Shown here: piece after piece, positions 56,001 to 63,129 of the stretch | How positions within the stretch are numbered: position 1 is the first letter of the stretch | Layout: each line of letters begins with the position of its first letter | Origin: CAWABB01 sp963701735 | GTDB taxonomy: Bacteria > Bacteroidota > Ignavibacteria > UBA10030 > UBA6906 | Assembly (NCBI GenBank): GCA_963701735.1 | Contig: CAVPBI010000002.1 | Span: forward strand, 62,001-126,000 | Length of the DNA stretch: 64,000 bases | Direction of reading: 5' to 3' | Notes under the pieces: generated by a model | The model's database searches: none | Seen by the model: only the letters and a program-made list of their open reading frames with translations | What the model was told of the DNA's origin: nothing | Made by a program: the position numbers and the translations under genes

Positions 56001-57614
56001 ATCCAGGTGCCGGACATCGCCCGTCAGCCGGAACCGGTCGAGACCCGATGCGGGCCGCTCGAGCGTCACGTCGACGTCCGCCCTTGCGTCGGCGAGGTTC
56101 ACGAGCGCCGAGCCGCGCAACGCGCGGTTCTCCGCCACCGCCAGGACGCGCGTCGGCCTCACGTCGCGTCCGCGGAAGACTGAGGAATCGAGTGCGACCT
56201 CGGCCCGCCCTTGCAGGCGCGAAAGGTCGAGGCCCGAGCCATCAATGCTGGCGCTCCCGCACAGATCGGACCGCAACCCGGGATCCCGGAGGATCGTGCC
56301 GAGATCAATCCCCTGAAACGCTACGGCGCCCCGATACGCCAGCGAAGACGGACCGCCGATGGTCAGCCGAACGTCGTCCACCTGCATGTTCCCCGCTGCT
56401 GTCGAGAGCGACACGTCCGCAATGAAGTCGAGCGGCGTGCCACGGTAATGTGCCTCGATGGCCGCCGGACCGACCGACGTGAAATCGGGGAGGTTGAACT
56501 CGGGCATGAGCGCACGCGGATCCGCAGGATCGATCGTGCTCCTGGACATGATGACATCGAGCGTCAGGTCGCCCGGGTGGTCCAGGTTCAGCACCGATCC
56601 GCGCATCTCAAGATGCGTGTTCGCATAGTCGAGCTCGAGAGCCCGCACGTCGACGGATCCGAACTGCCCCCCGGCATCCAGCGAGATCGTCGCCGGCCCC
56701 CGGAGGAACGACACCTCAGGGAGAAAGTACGCAAGCTCGGCAAAGTGCACGCGGCTCCCGCGCACCTGCAGCGAGACGGGGCAGGGCTTCAATGCTTCCA
56801 GCGAAATCCCGTTCAGCAGGTTGATCCCGCTCATTGACGCCGAGAGATTGATCGTGGACTGCTCGGTCACGATCTGCACGGCCGCGACGGTCGCCGAGGT
56901 ATCGGTGATCGTGACCTCGGCCGAGAGCTTCCGAAGGCGAAACCACGGCTCCCGCGAAACGAGGGAGATATTCTTGATCCTGAGCGCACGGTCGCCCGGA
57001 CGCAGCTGCGCCTCCAGATCGACGTCGAGGTTGTCCAGGAACAGCCGGTGGTATTCGAGACTCCGGGGCGTCGGCGCCGGGTGGTCCGGTGAGAGCAGCG
57101 CGGCCGAATCCACCATCGAGACCCGTCCGTTGATGACCCGGAACCGCTTCAGGACCAGGGACCAGCTTTCGCCGCGCGAGGTATCCGTTTCATCGGGCCC
57201 GGCCCGGAGCATGCGCTCGAAATTCCAGAGCCCGTCCTCTCCACGCTCCAGACGGATTGACGGCTGCACAAGCGTCACCTGGTCCACGGCCGCGATTCTG
57301 CCGGCGAGCGGGAGGAGGCTGTAGCCGAATTCGACGCGGCCGGCCGTGACCAGCGGCGTGCCGCGCACCTCGATGGCAAGCGAATCGACCGCAAAACCTG
57401 AGAGGAGATCCCCGGTGAGCGTGCCCAGGGTGACCCGGGCATCCAGGAGAGAGGTGATTTGCGAGAGGGCGATCTCGCGCAGGCGGTCGCGGAAGAACTG
57501 CGTCTGGGATGCCGCGGCGACGAGACCGATGAAGATCGCGGTCGATGGGACAAGCACCGCCGCCAGCGCGAACACGCGCCGGACGATGGTCTCAAGCCGT
57601 CCCCGTGTCTTCAT
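53031..57614 (-). CDS. tamB: TamB/DUF490 envelope translocation protein
   Basis: About 1,527 residues. ATG 57614 (MKTRGRLETIVRRVFALA) starts a single N-terminal anchor; the longer frame to 57788 is an arginine-rich shadow. The body is a long AsmA-like beta-helical protein of repeated strands (TLGTLTGDLLSGFAVDSLAIEVRGTPLV, LRLRKLSAEVTITDT). The C-terminal DUF490 domain has AEKVVVTFQIGGTRLNPKISYDM and ends NSARLFYRFSF, with a final aromatic. TamB-like proteins span the periplasm and are linked to outer-membrane protein assembly and lipid transfer. No tamA gene is next to it. Downstream of rfaE1-rfaE2 on one strand. Confidence 0.93.
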   Translation of the reverse strand: MKTRGRLETIVRRVFALAAVLVPSTAIFIGLVAAASQTQFFRDRLREIALSQITSLLDARVTLGTLTGDLLSGFAVDSLAIEVRGTPLVTAGRVEFGYSLLPLAGRIAAVDQVTLVQPSIRLERGEDGLWNFERMLRAGPDETDTSRGESWSLVLKRFRVINGRVSMVDSAALLSPDHPAPTPRSLEYHRLFLDNLDVDLEAQLRPGDRALRIKNISLVSREPWFRLRKLSAEVTITDTSATVAAVQIVTEQSTINLSASMSGINLLNGISLEALKPCPVSLQVRGSRVHFAELAYFLPEVSFLRGPATISLDAGGQFGSVDVRALELDYANTHLEMRGSVLNLDHPGDLTLDVIMSRSTIDPADPRALMPEFNLPDFTSVGPAAIEAHYRGTPLDFIADVSLSTAAGNMQVDDVRLTIGGPSSLAYRGAVAFQGIDLGTILRDPGLRSDLCGSASIDGSGLDLSRLQGRAEVALDSSVFRGRDVRPTRVLAVAENRALRGSALVNLADARADVDVTLERPASGLDRFRLTGDVRHLDLAAILGDPSMASDITGRIAADGTGLTLADLSVDASLDLGLSSYRGIPMDTGAVHLLIDQTDPGQSLVQFDSPVAYLAIGGAFDLEHLVGLARFEAASVAEDLAPVIAVFDSAASAGGDSEETDRLEQALDKSDVTVDATYALFVKDLKPLSQHIGGRPFDGVGSVTGSIRGDHRALTLAADIGIPEFFIGTSGSGMLVEGLHASLFVDNLGRGRLFRDATVKCDLGAGDLHINRAEIDSVDLRLLAAGGNLQYDAAARLQRTLSVSSGGTVAFDQDSIDALLGELEARYHSYAWRAEPGARAVISPSGVALRGLTLRRESESIAVSGGIGSDGELNARLEAARLNLADLNYFIPASEYGGSQVFLSGGAQASLTAKGTVGDPEATLIMSASDLVYKDAPIGGLEGFFFYKDSLLDVNLFLSEGGDAQGGEKKLTVNGSIPTALSAEGLEFLTGDRPVNLTMTSTGIGMKVFDPFLSEFNDLEGRLLCDLTIRGTLEKPSYGGQATVTDAVFLFTPNNIVYTMDAELEADGERIKVVRATVRNTRADVKGRQGGSMQISGDLALRDLKLGDFNLSGTGSLLVVKESTRQSELSVYGNLFVEIGSGGLRFTGEVEHSRLKGDLLVRNSTLIFPPTRTADVRTRGGEYAVPIVAVDDTTVVQGSGLRRRAAEYFGAESAGGAEAGTGPASSGSLMDGLRYDLDIETSGSNTEIRMIFDPVSGEELVAGINGKFSITGDGKQWFGDLVVERAYYNFLKRFNADGSIRFRGDLMNPELDISARYEGTRILRDTLTGDTAEKVVVTFQIGGTRLNPKISYDMTIDEYSYLSYTGPKSNDIQSDAIQFIVYGSFPMTAGQRGQVPADVERQMGLSLLTGASSLLTGALSQFLRENTGFINTVELRYGGAGSLTESADIRLSGSLWNGYWRYGGMILDDPLGNANFSLMYSFDAILGDPSLRNLMFELERRVEAFPLGGTTDLKRVNSARLFYRFSF

Positions 57615-57652
57615 TACCGCGCTCCCGTGTCGGCCCCTTCGAGCGAAACCGA

Positions 57653-58135
57653 TCAGCGCCCCCGGTCCAGATTCACAATCCGGCGGATGATGCTGGTCGT
57701 CGACCTGCCCGGCGTGAGGCGAATCCGCCGGACGACGCCCCCGTGCGCCCTGACGACGTCGCCGCCCACGATCTCCCCTTCCTTCCAATCCGCCCCCTTC
57801 ACAAGCACATCCGGGACGAGCGACCGGATCAGGCGCTCCGGCGTGTTCTCGCCGAAGAAGCAGACATAGTCCACGGCCGCGAGACCCGCCAGCACCGCCG
57901 CCCGGTCGTGGTTCGAATTGACGGGCCGGCCCTTCCCCTTGATGCGCCGGATGGACGCGTCCGTGTTCAACCCCACGATCAACACGTCTCCGAGCGCGCG
58001 CGCTTTCGTCAGGTACTCGACGTGGCCACGATGAATGATATCAAACGTGCCGTTCGTAAAGACTACCGTGCGGTCCTGCCGCTGGAACCGTCTACGGATC
58101 GCACGAAGCACGGTTTGCGAGACGAGTTTCCCCAT
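57653..58135 (-). CDS. rfaE2: D-glycero-beta-D-manno-heptose 1-phosphate adenylyltransferase RfaE2
   Basis: 160 residues, nucleotidyltransferase fold: TVVFTNGTFDIIHRGHVEYLTKAR with the HxGH motif, VGLNTDASIRRIKGKGRPVN, RAAVLAGLAAVDYVCFFGENTPERLI and VLVKGADWKEGEIVG. In Escherichia coli this is the C-half of HldE; here it is a separate protein. It starts two bases after the rfaE1 stop and lies 38 bases before tamB. It makes ADP-heptose for the lipopolysaccharide core. Confidence 0.93.
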   Translation of the reverse strand: MGKLVSQTVLRAIRRRFQRQDRTVVFTNGTFDIIHRGHVEYLTKARALGDVLIVGLNTDASIRRIKGKGRPVNSNHDRAAVLAGLAAVDYVCFFGENTPERLIRSLVPDVLVKGADWKEGEIVGGDVVRAHGGVVRRIRLTPGRSTTSIIRRIVNLDRGR

Positions 58136-58137
58136 CG

Positions 58138-59167
58138 TCAGGCCTGCGCTCTGCGCTTGACGAACCGCAGCGCGGCATCACGAATCTGCGCCGGCGTCAC
58201 CGGGACGATCCCCACCGAGCCAACGACGACACCTCCCGCGCAATTCGCGAGCACGCATGCGTCCCGCATCGACGCGCCCGCCGCGAGGGCGATCGTAAGC
58301 GTCGAGATCACCGTGTCGCCCGCGCCCGAGACGTCCACCACGTGCTCCGCGGCCGTCGGGAGATGGCACGACCCGCCGTCGCGCTGGAACAGCGACATGC
58401 CCTCTGCGCCGCGCGTCAGCAACACGTTCTCGGCGCCCAGCAGCTCGAGCAGCTTCCGCCCGGCCTGCTCCACCTCCTCGTCCGTGCGCAGCCGCCCGCC
58501 CAGCACTTCCTCCGTCTCCCGCCGGTTCGGCTTGAATACCGTCACGCCTTTGAACTCGAGGAAGTTGTCGAACTTCGGATCGACCGTCACAACCTTGCTG
58601 TACTTGCGCGCCACCGCGAGGACCTCGTCGATGACCGCCTTTGTGATCACGCCCTTGTTGTAATCTTCAATGAGGATCGCATCCAGAGCATGGATGTGAT
58701 ACCGGACGCCGTCGACGATGCTCGACTGCAGGTGCTCCGGGCACGGCGTCTTTGCCTCGTTGTCGATGCGGACGACATGCTGTTCGCTGGCGATCACGCG
58801 CGTCTTGATTGTCGTGGGCCGGTCGGCGTCCGTAACGAGCCCGCTCGTATCCATACCGCGTTCCGACATCATCTCGGCCATCAACTGCCCGGGGTGGTCA
58901 TTGCCCACAAGCCCGATGAGGAACGGGACCCCGCCCAGGGCCAGGATGTTGTTGGCCACGTTCGCGGCGCCGCCGAACCGCACCGACTCGGATATCGACC
59001 TCAACGACCGGGACGGGTGCTTCGGGGGAAATCCGGTGCACAGACCCCCAGTAATAGCGGTCGAGCATCAGATCCCCGAGGACGGCAATGCGCTTCCCCT
59101 GGAACTGCTCCAGGATCCGGTCAATGCCGGCTTCGTCGAGACTACTGTCGTTCAAAAAAACCTCCAT
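58138..59167 (-). CDS. rfaE1: D-glycero-beta-D-manno-heptose-7-phosphate kinase RfaE1 (one frameshift)
   Basis: PfkB/ribokinase family, about 330 residues. IAVLGDLMLDRYYWGSVHRISPEAPVPVVEV opens the protein; the next motif VRFGGAANVANNILALGG reads in another frame, so the break lies near 58990. Later motifs are in frame: KVVTVDPKFDNFLEFKGVT, VLLTRGAEGMSLFQR and the PfkB anion-hole/base VDVSGAGDTVIST. Start is open: ATG 59167 has almost no leader, while TTG 59155 has GGAGG at 59165-59161 and a five-base gap. RfaE1 phosphorylates sedoheptulose-derived heptose-7-P for LPS core. Confidence 0.9.
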
Positions 59168-59175
59168 AACATGTA

Positions 59176-59204
59176 AATATACCGAACAACTCTCGGCAAA
59201 TCAA
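59176..59204 (-). promoter_or_regulatory. Sigma70-like promoter of rfaE1-rfaE2-tamB
   Basis: Minus strand: TTGATT (59204-59199), 17-base spacer, TATATT (59181-59176). The -35 overlaps the aroK stop. With ATG 59167 the leader is one to three bases; with TTG 59155 it is about 14 bases and contains GGAGG. Confidence 0.65.
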
Positions 59205-59770
59205 GGACTTGGGGCGATGTCGTGCCGGATCAACTTCACGATACGGTCGACCGTCATCCCGACGCGGGTCTCGTCAGTCGCGACCACGACATCCGCGACC
59301 TCGTAGAAGGGCGACCGCTCCCGGTAGAGCTGTTCGATCCGCGCGCGGAACTGATCCTCGGGAAGCTTCTCTCCTCCCGCGTCCAGCAGCAACGGCCTGT
59401 CGGTCCGGTGATGCAGGCGACGCACCACTTCGTCGTGCGACATCTTCAGATACACCAGGATGCCCGTGTTCCGGATCAGCTGGAACGCCGCCGGCTGGAC
59501 CAGCGTCCCTCCTCCCAGGGAGATCACAAGATGCGGACGGACGCTGAGCGCCACGAGCGCCTGAAGCTCCTTCGCTCGGAAGTAGGCTTCGCCCTTCTCC
59601 CTGAAGATCTCGCTGACCGCAAGGCCCTCCGAAGTCTCCACCACGCGGTCGACGTCCGCGAAGTCGTATCCGAGCGTGTTGGCGAGGATCGGTCCGATCG
59701 TGCTCTTCCCGCTCCCCATGAACCCGGTAAGATAGATGCGGTCCCGCTGTGCCGGGGAGTGCGCTTTCAT
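59201..59770 (-). CDS. aroK: Shikimate kinase
   Basis: About 189 residues from ATG 59770 (MKAHSPAQRDRIYL). Phosphorylates shikimate in the aromatic amino acid pathway. Walker A in IYLTGFMGSGKSTIGPILA, the shikimate-binding FADVDRVVE, the FREKGEAYFRAKE motif, and GGG in LVISLGGGTLV are all present, with the Arg-rich lid region TDRPLLLD. The ATG overlaps the methyltransferase stop by four bases. A longer upstream frame is a shadow of that gene. Confidence 0.95.
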   Translation of the reverse strand: MKAHSPAQRDRIYLTGFMGSGKSTIGPILANTLGYDFADVDRVVETSEGLAVSEIFREKGEAYFRAKELQALVALSVRPHLVISLGGGTLVQPAAFQLIRNTGILVYLKMSHDEVVRRLHHRTDRPLLLDAGGEKLPEDQFRARIEQLYRERSPFYEVADVVVATDETRVGMTVDRIVKLIRHDIAPSP

Positions 59771-60492
59771 CGCGATCGGCGGAGGTGGGAGCGGATGACG
59801 GTGGTGTCCATGGAGCCGCGTGCGACCTTCTGCGCTTCGCTCCGGATCTCGTACCCGCGCTCCGAGGCCCGCTCCAGAAATGCGCGGCCGATCGCGCGGT
59901 CCGGGTCGGTCAGGACGGCGACCCCCTGCGGGCGAAGTGCGATATCGAAGAGGTCGAGCAGCCGGTTGAATATGGACCGCTCGTAGATGACATCGCCTCC
60001 GAGCAGCAGGTCCACCGGCTCGACCGCTCCTGGCGCATCCCAGTCGAGCACGCCCACCGAGAGCGATGAGCGCATCACGGGCTCCGGAAGATTCTTGAAC
60101 GCATTGTAGCGGGCGAACATCAGCGCCTCGGGATCCACGTCGGTCATCAGCACGCGTGCACCCGCCTGTGCCGCGGCGATCCCGGCCAGCCCGACCCCGC
60201 AGCCGATCTCGAGGACCGAGACGCCCGCGACCGAAGGATCGATCAGGCACCATCGCGCCAACTCCAGCGACGACGTCCAGAGGTCCGCCCAGTACGGCAG
60301 CCGTTCGTTCGCGGCGAAGACTTCGGGGGCGATCGCGTCCACGAGCGCATACGAATCGCGGACGACCGTCATGCTGAACCGGTGTCCGGCGATATCCAAC
60401 TCCTCCAGGCGAAGGTCGTAGCGTGCCGTGAGCGCGGCCTGGAGCGCTTCGATTGTTGCGCCTTCGATGGCGGGGGCGTCACGTGGAGTCAT
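59767..60492 (-). CDS. Class I SAM-dependent methyltransferase (protein-lysine type)
   Basis: 241 residues. Motif I is VLEIGCGVGLAGIAAAQ near residue 93, acidic motif II is VLMTDVDPEALMFARYN, and the later motif DLLLGGDVIYERSIFNRLLDLF matches the METTL/ETFB-lysine methyltransferase-like group (DVxY). The leading region LPYWADLWTSSLELARW is typical of that group as well. The target protein is unknown. It overlaps aroK, and lies 16 bases after the small barrel-like ORF. Confidence 0.85.
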   Translation of the reverse strand: MTPRDAPAIEGATIEALQAALTARYDLRLEELDIAGHRFSMTVVRDSYALVDAIAPEVFAANERLPYWADLWTSSLELARWCLIDPSVAGVSVLEIGCGVGLAGIAAAQAGARVLMTDVDPEALMFARYNAFKNLPEPVMRSSLSVGVLDWDAPGAVEPVDLLLGGDVIYERSIFNRLLDLFDIALRPQGVAVLTDPDRAIGRAFLERASERGYEIRSEAQKVARGSMDTTVIRSHLRRSR

Positions 60493-60508
60493 GGCCGGTG
60501 CGTTGAGC

Positions 60509-60784
60509 TCAGAGCGTGAAGGCGAGGCTGAACGCGAGGTTGCTCCCCGCGATGCGGTAGATCAGCGCGGCGCCGGCGCCGAGGGTGTCGTCCACAGGGT
60601 ACGACAGGGATTTCGAGAAGGGGTCGGCAGACGTCGGGTTCCGGCAGATCTGCCCTTCCGTGGCGAAGGTCCCGCGGAGAACCAGCGCGAACTCCTGCTC
60701 CTGGCCGAAGAGCGGCAAGGAGCACTGCGCGAGGAGCTGCACTCCTCCTGCCGCCATGCCTGCCGCACACGACGCCTCCTGCAC
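60509..60784 (-). CDS. Small barrel-like ORF of unknown function
   Basis: 91 residues. The start may be signal-like but is not convincing. The end, VDDTLGAGAALIYRIAGSNLAFSLAFTL, looks like the last beta strands of an outer-membrane barrel, alternating polar and hydrophobic residues. It may be a small membrane protein or the remnant of a larger barrel gene. It sits between the PpiD-like gene (13 bases before) and the methyltransferase (16 bases after). Other frames here are longer or similar but arginine-rich and less protein-like. Confidence 0.45.
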   Translation of the reverse strand: MQEASCAAGMAAGGVQLLAQCSLPLFGQEQEFALVLRGTFATEGQICRNPTSADPFSKSLSYPVDDTLGAGAALIYRIAGSNLAFSLAFTL

Positions 60785-60797
60785 CTGAGGGGTCAGA

Positions 60798-62930
60798 CTA
60801 CCGATAGAACAGATCCCGCTTGTCCTCGATCTCGGCGTTCTTGCGGAGCGATTCCATCCAGTCCGCGAGGTACCGGTTCCGCTTCTCCTGGAGAAGCCGC
60901 GTGCGCAGCATCTCGGCCTGTGAGCTGTAGGCCACAGAATCGATCTCCGACCGTGACAGGAGCTGGATCAAATATGCGCCGCGGGCTCCCTTGACGGCGG
61001 GGGAAATCTGCCCGACCTGGAGAGCGCTGACCGCGCCGATGAACGCCGGGTCGCGTCCCGCCACCGGGATACCTCCGGACAGCGAGAACTCGCCCGTCCT
61101 GGTGACGGTGACCAGCGGGTTGAACTCGCTCACGCGGGTGACGCTGTCCGCGGGTCCGAGTTTCGAGCGCAGATCGGCCGCGATCTCCGTCGCGCGGTCC
61201 AGCTTCTTCGACCGCAGGGCCAGGGGCCGGAGCGATTCCTTCAACTCGTCGAACGGACGGACGCCCGCCTCCTTCGCGTCGGTGACCGCGAAGACCGCGT
61301 ACGAATTCTGGATGAGGAACGGTTCGCTCACCGAGCCGAGGTTCTCTCCAAACGCCCAGCGGTTGACCGATTCGTCGACGCCGAGCCCGGGAATCGCGCC
61401 GCCGTTTTCCGCGACGGTGGCTTCCTGGACGTTCATGCCGAGCTGCTCTGCCTCGCGGGGCAGATCGGTTTCGCGGGAATTATACGCGAAGTCGCGCGCG
61501 CGGTCGAGGAGGTCGTTGCGCGTCTGTGCGCTCGCCTCGATGGGGATCTTCACGCTGACGAGCTTCAGCTCGCGGGAATCGCGTCCGGTAACCTTGATAA
61601 CGTGCAGCCCGAACGCCGTGCGCACCGGCCCCACCACGTCGCCGACACGGGCTCCGAAGGCCGCCTTTTCGAACTCGGGCACCATGCGCCCCTTGGTGAA
61701 CCACCCCAGGTCGCCGCCCTTGCCCGCGTTGCCGGGATCCTTTGAATACTGGCGGGCCAGCGCGCCGAAATCGGCCGAGCCCTTCGCCTCGCGCGCCACC
61801 CGCTGCGCGAGCTCCTTCACGGCAACCGTGTCGCCATCGAGCCGGAACAGGATGTGACTGGTACGGACGTACTCGGTCGCCGATTTCCTGGCGTCCAGGA
61901 CCTTGAAGAGATGCATCGTTGTGCCGTCATGCACCGGTCCCACGATATCGCCGGAGCGGGCGGCAAAGACTTCGCCCTCGAGGCCGGCCGCGAGTTCGCC
62001 GTGCTTGTAGTACGCGCCGCTGTCCCGCTTGTCGCTGTACATGGCGGCCAGGTCGATGAAGTCGGCGCCTTCACGCGCCTTCTTCGCAATGTCGTTCATC
62101 TCGCCGATGCGCGCGGCGGAATCCGCGGCGGTCGGCGCGATCGGAAACACCACATACTTCAGCGTGCGCGACGCGGGAACCTTGTACGACTCGAGGTTGT
62201 CGTCATAGTAGGCGCGGATGTCTGCATCGTTGACCGTCACGTCGCTGTCCCTGACCGCCGTCCCCGCGTCGACGAAGCCCACAACGGCGTTCAGCCGCTG
62301 GTTCTGGTCTGCGAACCGGCGCTGCACTTCGCCTTCCGTCACGCCGACGGACGCGAGCACCACGCTCTGCAGCTTCTCCTGCAGCCTGCGCTGGCGGAGG
62401 CTCTGCTCATATTCGGCGAGCCACTTGCTGCCGTAGCCGGGGTCGGACCCTTCGGGGTCGCGCAGAAATTGATTCGGGTTGCTCAGGAACTGGTCGTACA
62501 CGTCGCGGCGGAACTGCCCGGTGGAATCCACGAAGTTGCGGCGCAGGTCCTCCGGAGGATTGTCGCCGCGTACCCAGTCCACGATCTCCTGATCGGTCAC
62601 CTTGATCCCCAGCCGGGAGGCTTCCTCCATCATCAGCTTCTGGGCGACCATGCTCTGCCAGATCTGGTCGCGCGCTGTCTTCAGCTCGTCTTCCGTCGGA
62701 TCGGCGCCGGTCTGCTGCTTCTGGGACTCCGTGTAGTTACGGAGGACGTCGGTGAATTCGCGATACGTGATCGGGCTGCCGTTGACCTTTCCGATATCTT
62801 CGGCGCCCCCGGGAGCCCGCAGCCCCAGGTATCCCATGCCCCAGTCGAAGATGATCGTGAGGACAAAAACGATGAGCAGGGTGAACAGGATCACCGGCAT
62901 GCTGTCGCGCATGCGAGTCATGATAGGCAT
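60798..62930 (-). CDS. PpiD/SurA-type periplasmic peptidyl-prolyl isomerase foldase
   Basis: About 710 residues from ATG 62930 (MPIMTRMRDSMPVILF), with a GAAGGA site ten bases upstream. One N-terminal membrane anchor (VILFTLLIVFVLTIIFDWG), a SurA_N-like helical domain (GKVNGSPITYREFTDVLRNY, MVAQKLMMEEASRLGIKVTDQEI) and a parvulin domain: RTSHILFRLD, DPGNAGKGGDLGWFTKGRMVPEFEKAAF and GPVRTAFGLHVIKVTG. A second, degenerate rotamase-like region precedes it (FIDLAAMYSDKRDSGAY). It helps fold exported proteins at the inner membrane. Head of the minus-strand run to aroK. Confidence 0.92.
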   Translation of the reverse strand: MPIMTRMRDSMPVILFTLLIVFVLTIIFDWGMGYLGLRAPGGAEDIGKVNGSPITYREFTDVLRNYTESQKQQTGADPTEDELKTARDQIWQSMVAQKLMMEEASRLGIKVTDQEIVDWVRGDNPPEDLRRNFVDSTGQFRRDVYDQFLSNPNQFLRDPEGSDPGYGSKWLAEYEQSLRQRRLQEKLQSVVLASVGVTEGEVQRRFADQNQRLNAVVGFVDAGTAVRDSDVTVNDADIRAYYDDNLESYKVPASRTLKYVVFPIAPTAADSAARIGEMNDIAKKAREGADFIDLAAMYSDKRDSGAYYKHGELAAGLEGEVFAARSGDIVGPVHDGTTMHLFKVLDARKSATEYVRTSHILFRLDGDTVAVKELAQRVAREAKGSADFGALARQYSKDPGNAGKGGDLGWFTKGRMVPEFEKAAFGARVGDVVGPVRTAFGLHVIKVTGRDSRELKLVSVKIPIEASAQTRNDLLDRARDFAYNSRETDLPREAEQLGMNVQEATVAENGGAIPGLGVDESVNRWAFGENLGSVSEPFLIQNSYAVFAVTDAKEAGVRPFDELKESLRPLALRSKKLDRATEIAADLRSKLGPADSVTRVSEFNPLVTVTRTGEFSLSGGIPVAGRDPAFIGAVSALQVGQISPAVKGARGAYLIQLLSRSEIDSVAYSSQAEMLRTRLLQEKRNRYLADWMESLRKNAEIEDKRDLFYR

Positions 62931-62977
62931 ACTGCGTGGTTCCTTCGCCAGATTGGTGGGTGCAGGGAAACCATCAA

Positions 62978-63006
62978 ATATAGCCGAATAGGCATGGAAA
63001 AGCAAT
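62978..63006 (-). promoter_or_regulatory. Sigma70-like promoter of the PpiD-like gene
   Basis: Minus strand: TTGCTT (63006-63001), 17-base spacer, TATATT (62983-62978), about 47 bases before ATG 62930. Divergent from the secD promoter only ten bases away. Confidence 0.7.
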
Positions 63007-63016
63007 CCCGAACGGG

Positions 63017-63045
63017 TTGACTTTCTGAGCCATGGGCGGTATATT
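63017..63045 (+). promoter_or_regulatory. Sigma70-like promoter of secD
   Basis: TTGACT (63017-63022), 17-base spacer, TATATT (63040-63045). The best consensus match in the window; the leader to ATG 63130 is about 78 bases. Confidence 0.72.
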
Positions 63046-63064
63046 GTGAAGCTTTAACTTGCGG

Positions 63065-63082
63065 GCGCGTCAGTGAACGCGC
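63065..63082 (+). promoter_or_regulatory. Hairpin in the secD leader
   Basis: Perfect 6-base stem GCGCGT / ACGCGC with loop CAGTGA within the secD untranslated leader. No T-tract. Possible translational or attenuation element; no riboswitch recognised. Confidence 0.3.
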
Positions 63083-63129
63083 GCCGCGCTCAGACACGTA
63101 GTTTCCCTACCAGCGCTGAACATCCCCGT

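Noticed and set aside
53128..56837. Plus-strand open frames opposite tamB
   Set aside because: They are long only because high-GC DNA lacks stop codons; the products are low-complexity and match no protein pattern.
57615..57788. N-terminal extension of TamB
   Set aside because: Arg/Gly-rich shadow of rfaE2; the membrane anchor begins right after ATG 57614.
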